DNA of 64,000 nucleotides from Schizophyllum amplum (lineage: Eukaryota; Basidiomycota; Agaricomycetes; Agaricales; Schizophyllaceae): contig VDMD01000008.1 of NCBI GenBank assembly GCA_007026445.1, positions 992,001 through 1,056,000 of the forward strand. The letters are read 5' to 3'. Under the pieces are notes generated by a model. That model was given only the letters and a program-made list of their open reading frames with translations, ran no database searches and had not been told where the DNA came from. Made by a program: the position numbers and the translations under genes. This document shows positions 21,433 through 33,023 of this stretch, one piece after another (positions within the stretch are counted from its first letter, which is position 1; each line of letters starts with the position of its first letter).

Positions 21433-22896
21433 ATGCTCACCATTGCCAAAGCCACTGCCATAGGCACGGCTCTGGAGGTCCTCCTTTATGGTGAGTGGCG
21501 CGTATGGCGATGGTATATGTTCCTGACGGCAATTGCAGGAGTCTACCTTTGTACATCGGTGCAGCATGCGCGACTTCTGACGGAGAAGCGCAGGTCGACG
21601 TCCACGTCGACCTTCGTATACATGTCTTGGACAAGTGCCTGCTTGTTCATGCTCACTACGACGGTGCGTGGCACTGTGCTCGCGGGCTGTCCACACGCTG
21701 GCTGACTGCGCTACTGTAGGCGGTATGCTCCGACATCGCCTTCCTCGCCCACATGACGAGCGAGGAGACTGGTCCGACCATCGACTTCACTGGGTATAAC
21801 CTGAAGCACATCATCAACGTGACATGCACGTTGGTGGCGGTCGCCGTGTCAGATGCCTTTCTCGTATGTCCTCAGTTGCCTGTCGCAGGCTACGTTCTCT
21901 GACACACGTTCTCTGCAGGTCTATCGCAGTTTCATTCTTTGGCGCCCGAATTACTGGCTCCTAATCTTACCTTTCGCTGTCTTCGGCGGGGAATTGGGTG
22001 CGTATCCGCATATGCTTTCGTGTCGCTTGTAACCCAGACTTGCAGGTCTCCTCGGGTGGAGCTTGTATCATGAATTTATGGTTGACCACAGTCTGCAAGC
22101 GTTGGAGACGGATGTACCGAGGCTCACGCACGCGCAAGTTGGATTCGGAGCCGCGTGCTTCGCCATCAACCTCATCTGTACTGGTGCGTTATCACAGAGT
22201 CTCTCGGAGTCCTATTCGTGCTTATCCACTACTCAGCTCTCATCTCTGCCCGCTTGTGGCGAAGCCATCGCGGCTCGGGTCGTGTCACCGTTCCCGACCA
22301 CTCACGGCGCGTCTTGCGTGTTGGCGCGATTATCATCGAGTCCGGTACGTGCGCCCGCATCGTCATGCCAATGAAGCACGAGATTTGCTAACTCTTGCGC
22401 AGCTGCCGTCAATTTACTCTGGCTCGCGGGAATGTTCTTCTCTTCCTTATCGTCCTCAGCCGTATACCCACTCATGGCAGACATGGTGCGGCCATATGCA
22501 TGCATGTGAACCGTGCATCGACGCTAACTATCCAACTCAGTACGCGCCTGTAACCGCTATCATCGTCAGTCCTCCCCTCGCCTGATGCATCTACTCCGTT
22601 CTGACAGCGCTCATCCGCCCACCACGCAGTTCTCTACCATCGTTGTGCGTTCAACAAATCGCTCAGACTCGCAGCGCACGAGTGTGTCCGTGAATTTCAG
22701 CGGCTTGCGACACGTGTCCATGTCTGCGGTGCACCCGGCACGAACGCGGGACGACCGCGAGTGCTACGACAGAGACAACTACGGGATCGAGAGGGAAGAC
22801 TCCGTTGTAGAGCTCAACCTGGACAGCCCAACCGTCTTCTCGCCGACATCCGGGCAGATGGGGAAGACATTTTCGTTCTCGGGGTCGATGGCGTAA
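21433..22896 (+). CDS. Seven-helix membrane protein, basidiomycete-expanded family
   Basis: Polytopic membrane protein of about 330 residues. Exons: 21433-21490, 21539-21663, 21720-21863, 21919-21997, 22046-22344, 22403-22485, 22541-22564 and 22630-22896. Segments in order: LTIAKATAIGTALEVLLYG, FVYMSWTSACLFMLTTT, NLKHIINVTCTLVAVAVSDA, then VYRSFILWRPNYWLLILPFA, GFGAACFAINLICT, VLFVLIHYSALISARLW, AAVNLLWLAGMFFSSL and a hydrophilic Ser-rich tail. The 'VSDAFLVYRSFILWRPNYW' centre is characteristic of a large Agaricomycete family of unknown function. One missing base near 22184-22188 must be restored to join the fifth and sixth helices. Exon 7 is only 24 nt. Function and ligand are unknown. Confidence 0.75.
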
Positions 22897-23692
22897 GGAA
22901 GCAGAGCTTGGTGCTTGGCGGTCAGACACGGGGTAGCGGTGTATGCTCCCATGATGACCTCTCACGACCCGTTTAGACGACTGCAACTGCGCTGTCGCTC
23001 GTTTGTATTTTAGTTTCGTGGATGTCGCTCATTTCTGTATACCTGGGAGCATTTGTACTATGTCATCATCATTATCTGGACTTTCTTTTCCTGTATTCAG
23101 AGGGGGAAGGGGTTGATTTGAGCTGACGGTAAGTACCTGGGGTGAGCGCTTGGGGTAAGTTCGAAGCTGACCCCGCGGCGCGCGCGGTCGTTTTCCCGGC
23201 GGACCTGAATTAGTTTCCTGCGGCTTGCATACCAGGAGTTGTAATTTATACCCTTAATCGACAGCATAAGATGAACTGAAGATGAACGCGGTCCCGAGGC
23301 CGCTGCATCAAGTGCAGGGTTCCTTCATTTGCGTCCGAAATTCCGAAAAGGTCACAAAGCCTTCCTTTTTAGGACTGAAGGCTTGCCATATCGGGCGCTC
23401 GTCCGAAGTTTTGTGAACTTCTTATATGAAGGCCCAAGGGGTGCAGCTGGGGTGCAGGCACAGAGAGGCCGTTTAGTTCTTGTGGCAAGCGAGCTAGCGT
23501 GCATGCCTAAAATGAAAGAATCCGATAAATAATGAATATCGATGGAGCTTCTAGGGATACATTGGCGTCCTGATAGAAAGGTATACTTGACGTACTCTGT
23601 GGCAGACATTCATACAGAATGAACATGAAGCAGCTTACAACAACGGCGAGCGCTCATCATCCAGTCACGGCTTCTTCGTCCAGTCACATCTC
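22897..23692. other. Convergent intergenic region, no gene seen
   Basis: 3' flanks of the seven-helix and C2-domain genes. Short frames only. Confidence 0.35.
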
Positions 23693-25799
23693 TCATCGCC
23701 CCTCAGCAAGGTTAAGCTCCCTGTCCAGCTGCCGCGCCATCTCCATATCCCGCAGCTCCTGCTCCCGCATCGACCGCTCCTCCTCCTCCTGCAGCCGCAG
23801 CAGCATCAGTCGCTCCTCCTCCTCAGCACGCTCCCGCGCGGCCCGCTCCTCACGCATCAAGTCTTCCTGCGCGCGCAACATGGCTTGACGGTCCTCCTCC
23901 TCGGCGCGCCTCTGTGCCTCCTCCCGCCGCAGCTCGGCGATTCGCCGCTCCTCCGCCAAGCGCGCCTCCTCCGCGCGACGGCGAGCCTCTTCCGCGCGAC
24001 GAAGCGCCTCCTCGGCTTCGCGACGGGCCTCCTCTGCACGACGGGCCTCCTCTGCGCGGCGCGCGTCCTCAGCAGCTCGTCGTGCCTGTTCTTCCGCGCG
24101 CTTGGCCTCCTCTGCTCTCTTCTTTTCCTCAGCCGCCCTGGCCTCCTCTGCGTGTCGTGCTTCTTCCAGGCGCCGGGTCTCCTCCGCTAGTCGTGCCTCC
24201 TCCGCTTGCCTCGCTTCTTCTTGCCTCCGCGTCTCCTCGGCGCGCGCTTTCTCTTCCTCAGCGTGCCGGCGTTCTTCCTCCTGACGTCGTCGATCTTCTT
24301 GCTCGTGCCCCGGGGGAAGCGGCAGCGGCGTCTGGTAGCGCTTCTGCAGATAGGGGTCGGGGAACGAGTCCTGCCTATGCGGGCCCTGCATCTGCGGCGA
24401 CAACGGGCCCGGGGAGGCGGGATAACCACCAGGTGGACTCGGATCGCCGCGAGGAGGGGCATAGGGCTCGCCGCGGGGAGGGGCATAGGGTTCGACATGC
24501 GGGTAGGGCTGCTGGGGGTAGCCGCCGGTGTACGGTGCGTGCGCTTGGTATTGAGACTGCGCGTGAGCTTGGTACTGCGACGGCGCCGGCGTAGGTGCGT
24601 TCGCGAAAGGAGCGGGTGTAGGTGTGCTGGCGTAGGGGACGGGTGTCGCTGGGGCGGGCGTGGGACCCGGGACTGGGAAGGCAAAGCCGCCGACGGTGTT
24701 GTCGGGCGGTTGGTATAGCTGGTGCTGCGAGGGGGCCAAGTACGAGACCGGACGCTGCTGGACGCTTGCCGGTCCAGTGTATCTGCTCGTGTCCCCCGTA
24801 TACTTACTGGTATCACCAGTGTATTTGCTGATATCACCGGTGTACTTACTGGGGTCTCCGGTGTACTTGCTGGTGTCTCCGGTATACTTGCTGGTGTCTA
24901 TCTCTTCCGCAGGAAGAGGCGGCAGGCCCCCGCTCGAGTGGCGGCCATGATTCTTGACGGCAGGCGCGGTGGATGATTTGGGGTTCCCCGGTCGCAGGAT
25001 AGACGGTACATGGCCGCCAGGCAGGCTCGAAGCGCCTGGTTGAACACCTGCACCTGCACCCAAGGGAGGCAGGGCCGTGCCGTCGCCATGCCTGGAGGGC
25101 GATGGAGAAGTGGCCCGCTTCGATGCGCCGGATGCGGCGCCCGGGGGCAGCAGATGGCTTCCAGATGCGCGATTGGGATCAGGGAGGGGTGCTTCGTTAC
25201 GCAGCGGCGAGCCCTTGGGAGGGGTAACAGGCGGGCGCCATAAACGATCGGCGGGCTTGAGCTTGGAAGGGCGCCGCTCTAGGGTGTTGAAATTGGCTGG
25301 GGCAGGACCGTTTGCATAGTAGGTCATCTCTAGGTATACTTCTCCCCGCTGAGTGCCATTCAGCTTGAGAGGGATCCAGTCTGTGCGAACCATCAGGATA
25401 TGTATGGTCGGGGTAGTGATCGTGAACGCACCATCGAACTCGCCCGATTTGAGCGTGTCTGTAATGTCGAGTGTCCCGGAGCCCAGGGAGTCGTCGGATT
25501 TCGATTCTTTGGAGAAGCAGGTCACTTCGAGCTTCCTGAACTTGTCGGACGTGTCCTTCATTACAGGAAAGCGCAGCTCGTCGTCCAGACTGGGTGCTGG
25601 CCGCCTTTGACATCGACCTTTGTACGTTTCTCACTTCCTGCGCGGAGATTAGCACATCGCATGGAGCTGGATGCTTATACGAACCATTCAGCGCAACTTG
25701 AGAGAACACGTCCTGCTTGTAGAACGAATGACGGTCGAGGAGATTCTTCGCCTTGAGCACAACGACGATGAGCGTGCCGATGCGGTCCTCCTTGGACAT
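23693..25799 (-). CDS. C2-domain, coiled-coil protein (Inn1/Fic1-like architecture)
   Basis: Protein of about 685 residues. Exons on the minus strand: 25799-25685 and 25637-23693. The N-terminal 130 residues are a C2 domain: IGTLIVVVLKAKNLLDRHSF, KQDVFSQVALNGSEKRTKVD, GGQHPVW and VYLEMTYYANGPAP. The middle is Pro/Tyr-rich and disordered and contains six SKYTGD hexapeptides at about 24778-24903. The last 200 residues are a highly charged Ala/Glu/Arg heptad region (repeats of RRAEEAR), a long coiled coil or single alpha-helix. C2 plus Pro-rich tail is the layout of the cytokinesis proteins Inn1/Fic1; the helix is an addition, so the role is inferred. One base is missing at about 25585, within the C2 domain (WDDELRF needs an extra G). 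Confidence 0.75.
24778..24903 (-). repeat. 18-bp coding tandem repeat (SKYTGD)
   Basis: Six near-identical 18-bp units encode (D)(T/P/I)SKYTGD on the minus strand, ending in SRYTGP. Third-position differences between units show they are not a fresh expansion. Confidence 0.85.
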
Positions 25800-26019
25800 C
25801 GTGGTGGGAGCAGAGGAGGAGAATCTCGGACGGAAGTGCTGTGCGGCGGGCGCGCAGCTGTGAGATGCGAAGCCCTCAGCCAGGAGGCGATGTCCAGGAT
25901 CTAATCAACCGGTCCGCCATCCGGATCGAACTGCGTCACGATCACCTGATCAGCCGACTCGGGACGAGGTCCGAGGGCGCTTACGCCTTGTTCTCTCCGT
26001 CCATCACAACGCGTGCTAT
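25800..26019. promoter_or_regulatory. Divergent promoter, C2 gene and nuclease gene
   Basis: 220 bp separate the start codons of two divergently transcribed genes; no specific element could be identified. Confidence 0.4.
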
Positions 26020-29000
26020 ATGCCTCCAGGCGCCCCCCAAGGATCCTTCATTCTCCCTTACCATATACGCGTCGATGAATTCACGGGCAGCAACTCAGAA
26101 GGCATAACACCGCTCCTGCACCTGCTTACGCATACACATTCCGACCACATCACTGGGCTGTCCGCCAAATCATTTGGATATAGGGTCCTATGCTCGCCAG
26201 ATGCGAAGGAAATGCTGCTCAGGCAGGAGGTGTACAAGGAGCGCGCCTTATATGATATGGACATTCGCGCCGAGAAGACGCGAACCTTCTCTCATCTCAA
26301 GGTCGATCCGGTGCAATGTCCAGATGGCACCATGTACTATACCGGTGCGAGGGACTTGCTTGTAAGTCAGTTTAATAAGATCCTAGTCTCCCGCTGACTA
26401 GCGCAGAAAGCAATTTCCCTCGACACACCCACCACGATCGAATTATCAGGCGACGAGGAAGTAACAGTGACATTGATAGATGCCAACCATTGCCCCGGAG
26501 CCGTAATGTGTGTTATATGTGCATTCAATTCCTCTCGACTTATTGATTGCCTCAGGTATCTTATCGAAGGAAGCCAAGGAGCTATCCTACACACCGGCGA
26601 CTTCCGCGCAGAACCCTGGTTCCTCGACAACCTCACGCGACATTCTCGCTTGCAACCATACATCCACAACCGATATCTTGCTACTACACCGTCATCAGAA
26701 CGACCCATCATGAAGACCCTCGACGCGATATATCTCGACACTGCAACGGTCACGTCCGTGCTGAAGGTCCCCTCGAAGGCACGCCTGCTCACCTCCCTCT
26801 CTCATAGCCCCTAATTTTGCACATGCAGGCCCACGCAACAGCCGGTCTAATTGAGCTCATGAGCCTCTACCCGCCCTCCACGCACTTCTTCATTAACTCG
26901 TGGACCTGGGGCTACGAAGATGTGCTCAAAGCCATAGCACAGGCGTTCAATGCGCCGGTATGTCACATCCTCCGCCGCTATATTGTTGTCGCCTCCGTCT
27001 CTGTCTGACTTGCTTCTATATCTCTACTGCCCCCATATGTTCTTGCACCTATGCTCACACATCTCCCCAGATCCATTTTGACCGCTACAAGTACAACATA
27101 TACACGCATATCAGCGACTACTTCCTGCGCGCGATCGCTACCCTGGATGCGGGGGCGACGCGCTTCCATGCATGCGAACGGTTCGACCGCTGCGAAGAGG
27201 TAGCTGTGGACGATGAGGCGGGACACCCGAGGAACGTGGTCAGCCGCACCGGGAAGCGCGTGGTGTACGTGAACCCGGTGAACATGGAGGAGGACAAATG
27301 GAATGAATATTTGACGGAGCAGAAGGCGGCACTGGAGGCGGGCAAGGGACCCAACGTGCTGGTGAGTGGGCTGGCTGGCTAGCTGGGGAGGTGTGCATTT
27401 GGGTCTTCCGTGCTTTTCCTTTCCTTCGTCGTCCTCATAATCACGTCTGTTATCACTGTCTGGCTCTTTCAACGTTGCGCGGGCCCCGACTAACCACACA
27501 CCAGCTTGTCCCTCTCTCCCGTCACTCGCCCCTGCCCGAGCTGCAGGCCTTCGTCAAGCTCTTCCGCCCGCGCCGCGTCGTCCCAAATACCCTCACCCCC
27601 GCACTACACGGACTCGACTGGTTCTGTATCGACCGCATGTTCGCGAATTGCCTTTCTCCATTTGCACATTGCCCTTCTCCACTCACAGACGCTCGCCTCA
27701 CGCCCCTCACTACCGACCCCCGCGTCCATCTCGACCTCATGGACCGCGTCGAGGACGAAGAAGGCGACGCGGCGCTCAAGAACCTCATGGGCGCGGGCGC
27801 GGACGACGCGGCGGCGCGCTGGGCGAACGATGGGCATCTGCGCAAGCGAATTCGAGTTTTGGCGGAATATCTATCGGCGGAGGAGATTGCGGTGGTCGAT
27901 AGATTGTTGACTGGAAAGCCGGGGCCGAATGTGGTCAACGATGGTTCTGAACGGGGTGGGACGACAATAGGCGTGGGGACCAAGACGGGAGGTCTTTCGG
28001 GCGGGAAGGCAGGCGCTCACTTCCCAGTGCCTCCGAAGCCAGGCATGGAGGCTCTATCAGCGCGGGCACGGGGCAAGCTACCCGCCCGGGTGCCGGAAAG
28101 TGACGAGGAAACGGACGACGACGACGACGACGAGCGAGGGAAGACTGCGGTGGCCCTTTTCTGGGAGCAGGCTGGGATATCGCGGTCACAGGCCATGCTT
28201 TCGTCTTCGCCGGCATCGAAGTCATCTGCGATTGCTTCCAGCCCCGTGCGGGCCAATGCCGAGCAGCGGACGCACATCGACAAGCCTGTCAATAGCGAGG
28301 GGCGGCCAACTGTCCACATCGACTTCGCCAGCCGTCTGACGCCGGTCAGCTCGCCTCTGGGCCCGAAGCCGCCGCGCACGCCGACGAGTTTGGGGAAGCG
28401 CAAACATGCCGAGTTGGATCCCCGAGTGCCCTCCTCGGCCTTCAAGCGTCGCGCCCTTCCTTCGCTCGGTGCAACCGCCCCATCTCCTTTCAAATCTATC
28501 ACCAGCTATGCCTTGCCCGTAAAGGCGGAAGCGGTCTCCCCGGCTCTCAGCCGGAGACGGGTGCCGCTGCAGTTCCAGGAGGTCAACCCGTTACAGCCCA
28601 CGAACCTCAGCCCTTCGACACCCTGCCGAGCGAGACTGCCCTCCGAATTCGGCACGTATCGCGTGGTGACGGTGTCGCCGCGGTCGGAGGCGCGGTATAG
28701 GATGCCAAATCCGAAGGCGGGCATGCGGGCGTGCCGGGTTTCTCCTCTGTCGAGGCTGTCGCCGACATCGTGGGCAACGCCATCGGTGGCCATGGGGCGC
28801 GGCACGCCACCACGGAGGCGGGTGCTTGACCCATCATCCCCGACACCTCTCAGCCGAGGACACGCGACGGTTGAGATGATGGCGAAGCTACCGCAGTTGC
28901 AACTCACGCACACGTCGACCAAGGCGTCCGTACCGAAAAAGGCGATGGCATCTCAGCCGCGCCTTGTACGAGTACCAGATGAGGAGCAGACAGGCCAGAG

Positions 29001-29130
29001 CAAACGGAGTAGGAATGAGAGGGAGCGCCTGCTCATGGCGGCTCGTTTAGTGAGGGCTGGGTATCCTGCTCGGCGGAAGAAGACAATAGATGCGATTGAG
29101 CAACGGCTTTGGAAGGAATCTGGGAAGTAG
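26020..29130 (+). CDS. Artemis/SNM1-type MBL-beta-CASP DNA repair nuclease
   Basis: Metallo-beta-lactamase/beta-CASP nuclease of the SNM1/Artemis branch, acting in crosslink repair or end joining; about 900 residues. Exons: 26020-26361, 26407-26507, 26556-26778, 26829-26957, 27071-27361 and 27505-29130, all in frame. Metal-binding motifs are visible: [13 protein letters not shown] (HxHxDH), [25 protein letters not shown] and AIYLDTATV. The beta-CASP part has [34 protein letters not shown] and [17 protein letters not shown]. Residues after about 480 are disordered and basic, ending in a small helical basic motif ([20 protein letters not shown]) that may bind DNA. Intron 3 (26779-26828) uses a GC donor. 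The protein resembles Artemis homologues more than Pso2, mainly from [10 protein letters not shown] and the lack of an N-terminal zinc finger. Confidence 0.88.
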
Positions 29131-30416
29131 GGGCATTTGGATTGTACTTAGCGATTGATGACATTGGTAGTGGTACAGTCCTTGACCCAGATATGCCCAG
29201 GGGATTCGTCTGCTCTCGTCTCTTGAACTCTTTGTTCGGGGGACGCCACCTCCCTTGTCCCTCTGTTGCTGCAGAGAGGTGGCGGCAGGCTCAAAGGATC
29301 TGGGAATCAGCGCGTGAACACAGATCCCAGAGCCGAAAATTTGAAGACAATTGAAACATGACACTAGTTCTCTTATTTCACGGACACAGCAATGCCTTCA
29401 GAGGGTGCGGTGGGTGGCTACTTGAGTTGTGCAACCCGGCGAGGGCAACAACCTGGCAACAACGCGGCTGCGATGGGCGATCGAAGAGGCGATCGGACTT
29501 TCCCGGTCGCTGCCATCATCCTCGTACCTCGGAGATTGCCGGACTCGCAATCAGGGTACGGTCACGAGGTGAAGTTTGATTTTTCCATCCTGTCTCTTTC
29601 GGCCATCCTTCGACCATCTTAACTCATGAATATTGCTGGAGCAATGCGGCGTTGAAGACGCTGGGCGCGCCCAGAAGCCAGATACAACGCATGTCCCCAC
29701 TGGTTGACGGGAATGCACACGCTTCAATTCAGATGAATGATGACTGCGAGGCTGCATGCATGCAAAGTTCATGCACAATCTGTTGCCTTCCGCAGTCAAC
29801 CTGCAGTGACAGAGCTCGACGCTCTATCAACATGTGTTGCTAGGCAAGCTACCCTGTCGAGAGATCTTGTCGTTCATCTCGGCTTGCGCGCCTGCAGTGC
29901 GGTAAGTCCCTTCACATCACCTCTGCGTCTGCTTGTCGTTGACGAGGTCAGGTCCAGTGCCCGATGCGATTTTTGCAATATTTGAGCTACGATCCCCAAA
30001 ATGCCAGAGAGGCACGCGGCAGAAGGCTGGGTTCGAAAGTGCATTGGTGTCGATCCTTCCGGACGCCTGCTTGCCTGACGAGACGCATCTGACCTGCGAA
30101 TGGCTGGTCGCACATGCCTCTGTCGTGCTTCAGACACCTCGCCGTATGTCTTGTCCTCTGGCTGAATGGCACTGATGCATGCGGCTTGGGAAGAAGAGGC
30201 AAGAAGTCAGCCGATGAATGGCAGGGATTCTCGTAAGGCTCTTCCATACAGTGCTAGGTTCGCAGGGGGCTATTCGCGTCCGACGTTCATGGAGGGCTTG
30301 GTCACCAGCGTCCGGTCGGCGTCCAGGGCGCGGCACGGCTGTCACGCATCACGTGTAGAATAGAGAGCGTCGATTGAAGGGCCGAGCGGAATCTTCCATC
30401 CTTGCCTACGCCCGTC
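29131..30416. other. 1.3-kb intergenic region, no gene seen
   Basis: 3' flank of the nuclease gene and promoter of the F-box gene. Short open frames have no protein-like content. Confidence 0.35.
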
Positions 30417-32159
30417 ATGGTCAAGGTGCGCCCCCATCACCGCCCGCCGCCGATCCCGCCTCATCGCCCGCAGCAACCAGCCGCGTACGCGCTCCCCGTC
30501 GAGCTGCTCACCCGCATCTTCGTCCTCGGCGCCGACTACGACTATCCCTACCACCGCTCGCCCTTCCTCCTCCGCCCGAACACGGACTACTACGCAGCCC
30601 CCTCCTCCAACTTCCAGCTCACCGTCTCCGCAGTATGCTCCCACTGGCGCAACATTGCCCTCGCCACCCCCGCCCTCTGGTCCTTCCTCTTCTTCCGCGA
30701 GCCCTCTCACATAGGCCGCGCACGGGAGTACGTCGCGCGCTGCGAGCGATCAGGATACATCACCTTCGACATCCTCATCGACACCGTCCAGCTCAAAGAC
30801 CACATGCCCGGCGTCACCCTCTGCAGGGAAGAGATCGTGCGTATCTTCGAAATCGTATGCCCGTACGCCGCGCGCTGGCGATCGTTACATCTCAAGGTCC
30901 GGGACAAGGAGTGCAAGCTTTCAGCGCGCAAGCACCTCAACAGCTGCGGCCCTGCACCCCGGCTCGAGACCCTCCAGCTGTATCACTTTGAAGATTATGG
31001 GACATCCCAGAACCTCTACGACGCAACGTACAAGCCGCCCGTTCCCATCTTCGAGAACTACCTGCCACGGCTCAAGCACGTCTCCATGATCGGCGTCAAT
31101 CTCCCTTGGGCCACGTCACAGTATTTGCAGCACTCCCTATGCTCCTTCGAACTCGCCCTACATCCCAACAACATCCGCATTCCCTACGATCTCTGGGACA
31201 AAATCCTCCGTGCAGCCTCCTCCACCCTACGCCGCCTCACACTCCACTACAGCGGGCCTAAGAACGCGGGCGCCGCCCAGGAGCTCGTTTGGCGTCCGCC
31301 AAATGAGAAAATCCTTATGTCCGGGCTCGAGGAGCTCTGCCTCATTGACCTTGACCCAGAATACGCGTGCCTCGTCCTCGAGCGTCTCAGCTGTCCGCGG
31401 GTGCACTCCATGCACGTCGAGCTCGCGGACCAGAACTTTGCCCCGCTCATGCGGCTGCTCTCCGGCCTGCCCAACTCCGCATCCTCGGCGACGCCGAACG
31501 CCATCACCGGCCTGCCAACCGCACCGATGCCTGCGGCAGCGGAGTACATCGTGAAGGGCCTGCACACGCTCCGCATCGCCGCGTTGCAGTGCACTCGTAG
31601 CTCGTGCATGCTGCTCCTGCTGCAGAAATGCGCGAACGTGCGCGTGTTGGAGATTGACTTCCGGCGGGCGGTCGTGAAGGATCCGACGAACGGGCCGAAT
31701 GTGCACGACCTGCTGAAGGAGGGCTTCAGCTGGCCGCCGGAACTTCCGACGCGCGTGGGGAAGGGAAAGCATCCAGAGACGGAGGAGCTGCCGCGAACGC
31801 TACTGTTTCCCAAGCTGGAGGAGTTTCGCATGAACGCGACGGGGCAGGAGCTGAAGGACCTCATCGAGTCACGGGTCTATCACCAAGACGTGCGATGGGC
31901 GGTCAAGTACCGACCGCGGGCGTGTGTCACCGACCCAATTCTGGCGTCTATCGTCGAGGACGGCGTGGAGCTGCCAGACGGAAAGGTCATCAAGGTGACT
32001 ACTTTCCAGCACGAAGAGGAGGAGGAGGAAGAGGAGGAGGATGACACGGAGGAGAGCGCCAGCGCTATATCAAGCGCATCGTCTGCTGGGTCGTCGGCGT
32101 CGGTCTCGACCGCTGGCCAGTACGAGCTGGCGGTTAAGGGTCGAAATGCGATGCACTGA
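30417..32159 (+). CDS. F-box protein, single exon
   Basis: Intronless gene of 580 residues, probably a substrate receptor of an SCF ubiquitin ligase. The F-box spans about residues 20-80: AYALPVELLTRIFVLGADYD followed, after a family-typical insert, by LTVSAVCSHWRNIALATPAL and WSFLFF. Residues 130-470 form a leucine-rich region with regular LxxLxLxxL pieces (RLETLQLYHFEDY, TLRRLTLHYSG, GLEELCLIDLDPE, GLHTLRIAALQC). The C-terminus is an acidic stretch (EEEEEEEEDDTEESA) and a Ser/Ala tail. The start was placed at MVKVRPHHRPPP, the first ATG. The frame is intact. Confidence 0.85.
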   Translation: MVKVRPHHRPPPIPPHRPQQPAAYALPVELLTRIFVLGADYDYPYHRSPFLLRPNTDYYAAPSSNFQLTVSAVCSHWRNIALATPALWSFLFFREPSHIGRAREYVARCERSGYITFDILIDTVQLKDHMPGVTLCREEIVRIFEIVCPYAARWRSLHLKVRDKECKLSARKHLNSCGPAPRLETLQLYHFEDYGTSQNLYDATYKPPVPIFENYLPRLKHVSMIGVNLPWATSQYLQHSLCSFELALHPNNIRIPYDLWDKILRAASSTLRRLTLHYSGPKNAGAAQELVWRPPNEKILMSGLEELCLIDLDPEYACLVLERLSCPRVHSMHVELADQNFAPLMRLLSGLPNSASSATPNAITGLPTAPMPAAAEYIVKGLHTLRIAALQCTRSSCMLLLLQKCANVRVLEIDFRRAVVKDPTNGPNVHDLLKEGFSWPPELPTRVGKGKHPETEELPRTLLFPKLEEFRMNATGQELKDLIESRVYHQDVRWAVKYRPRACVTDPILASIVEDGVELPDGKVIKVTTFQHEEEEEEEEEDDTEESASAISSASSAGSSASVSTAGQYELAVKGRNAMH

Positions 32160-33023
32160 CTGATGACCCTACGAGACTGCTACTATCTATTTGCTCATCT
32201 GAACACAAGGGACTTTTGTTTTCTATGTATCTCCGCTTTACTTTCGCTCTCACTCGTACATGCTTTGTTGGCCGATACCACACCCGTACGCATGGACGGC
32301 ATCGTTCTGTATACCGCTCTGCAATGTCGCACAGTCCTATCTTGCCGCTTCTTGTTTTCTGTAAGTAGTCGTATGTGGACTACCGGTTGACCTACTAATA
32401 TGTGGCACATACCCGATCCGCGTACGACACGCTTATGGATTCCTTTTTCCTATCTTGCCAATGCTCTTTCTCGGATACAATATCTCTATAGGACCTTGTC
32501 AGTTGCTCAGAATACACACCCGACGATGGCGGAAATGGACTATGCCACCAAGGACAGTGACCGCGGACAGGCGCGGCGACCGACAGGCGCGTCCTCCCGC
32601 TGCCACCGTCTCGCTCAGAACACAAGTCCGCGGCATGTGGTACTTGGTCGGCGGTCCCAATGCTAGCCGGACAGCGGCGCCGCCACTGCTGACGGCGTCA
32701 TAACTGCCCTCCGATCTGTCAGACAAGCTCATGTCTTCGGGAGAAGAGTGTGATGACGAGTGAAGGCAGATAGACGCTGAGTGCGGATCCGTGAAAGGGA
32801 CTTGCTGATTGCATGGCGACGGTACATTGCATCCAGATGGGGTAGCTCATTGTGCGTGGTGGACAAAGAAATACATTGCATGGTCTGTAAAATTGTAGTA
32901 GGCTTTCTATACAGGTTTGGCGGTGGCGGACGCGCCCAAGACGCACACCAGCTCCATCCATTATTACGTAGATGCGATTCCCTCGCACTCTGCTTTTTAG
33001 GATGCATGGATCCTCGAGGACGC
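32160..33023. other. Convergent intergenic region, no gene seen
   Basis: Lies between the F-box and dehydrogenase 3' ends. Nothing recognisable. Confidence 0.35.
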
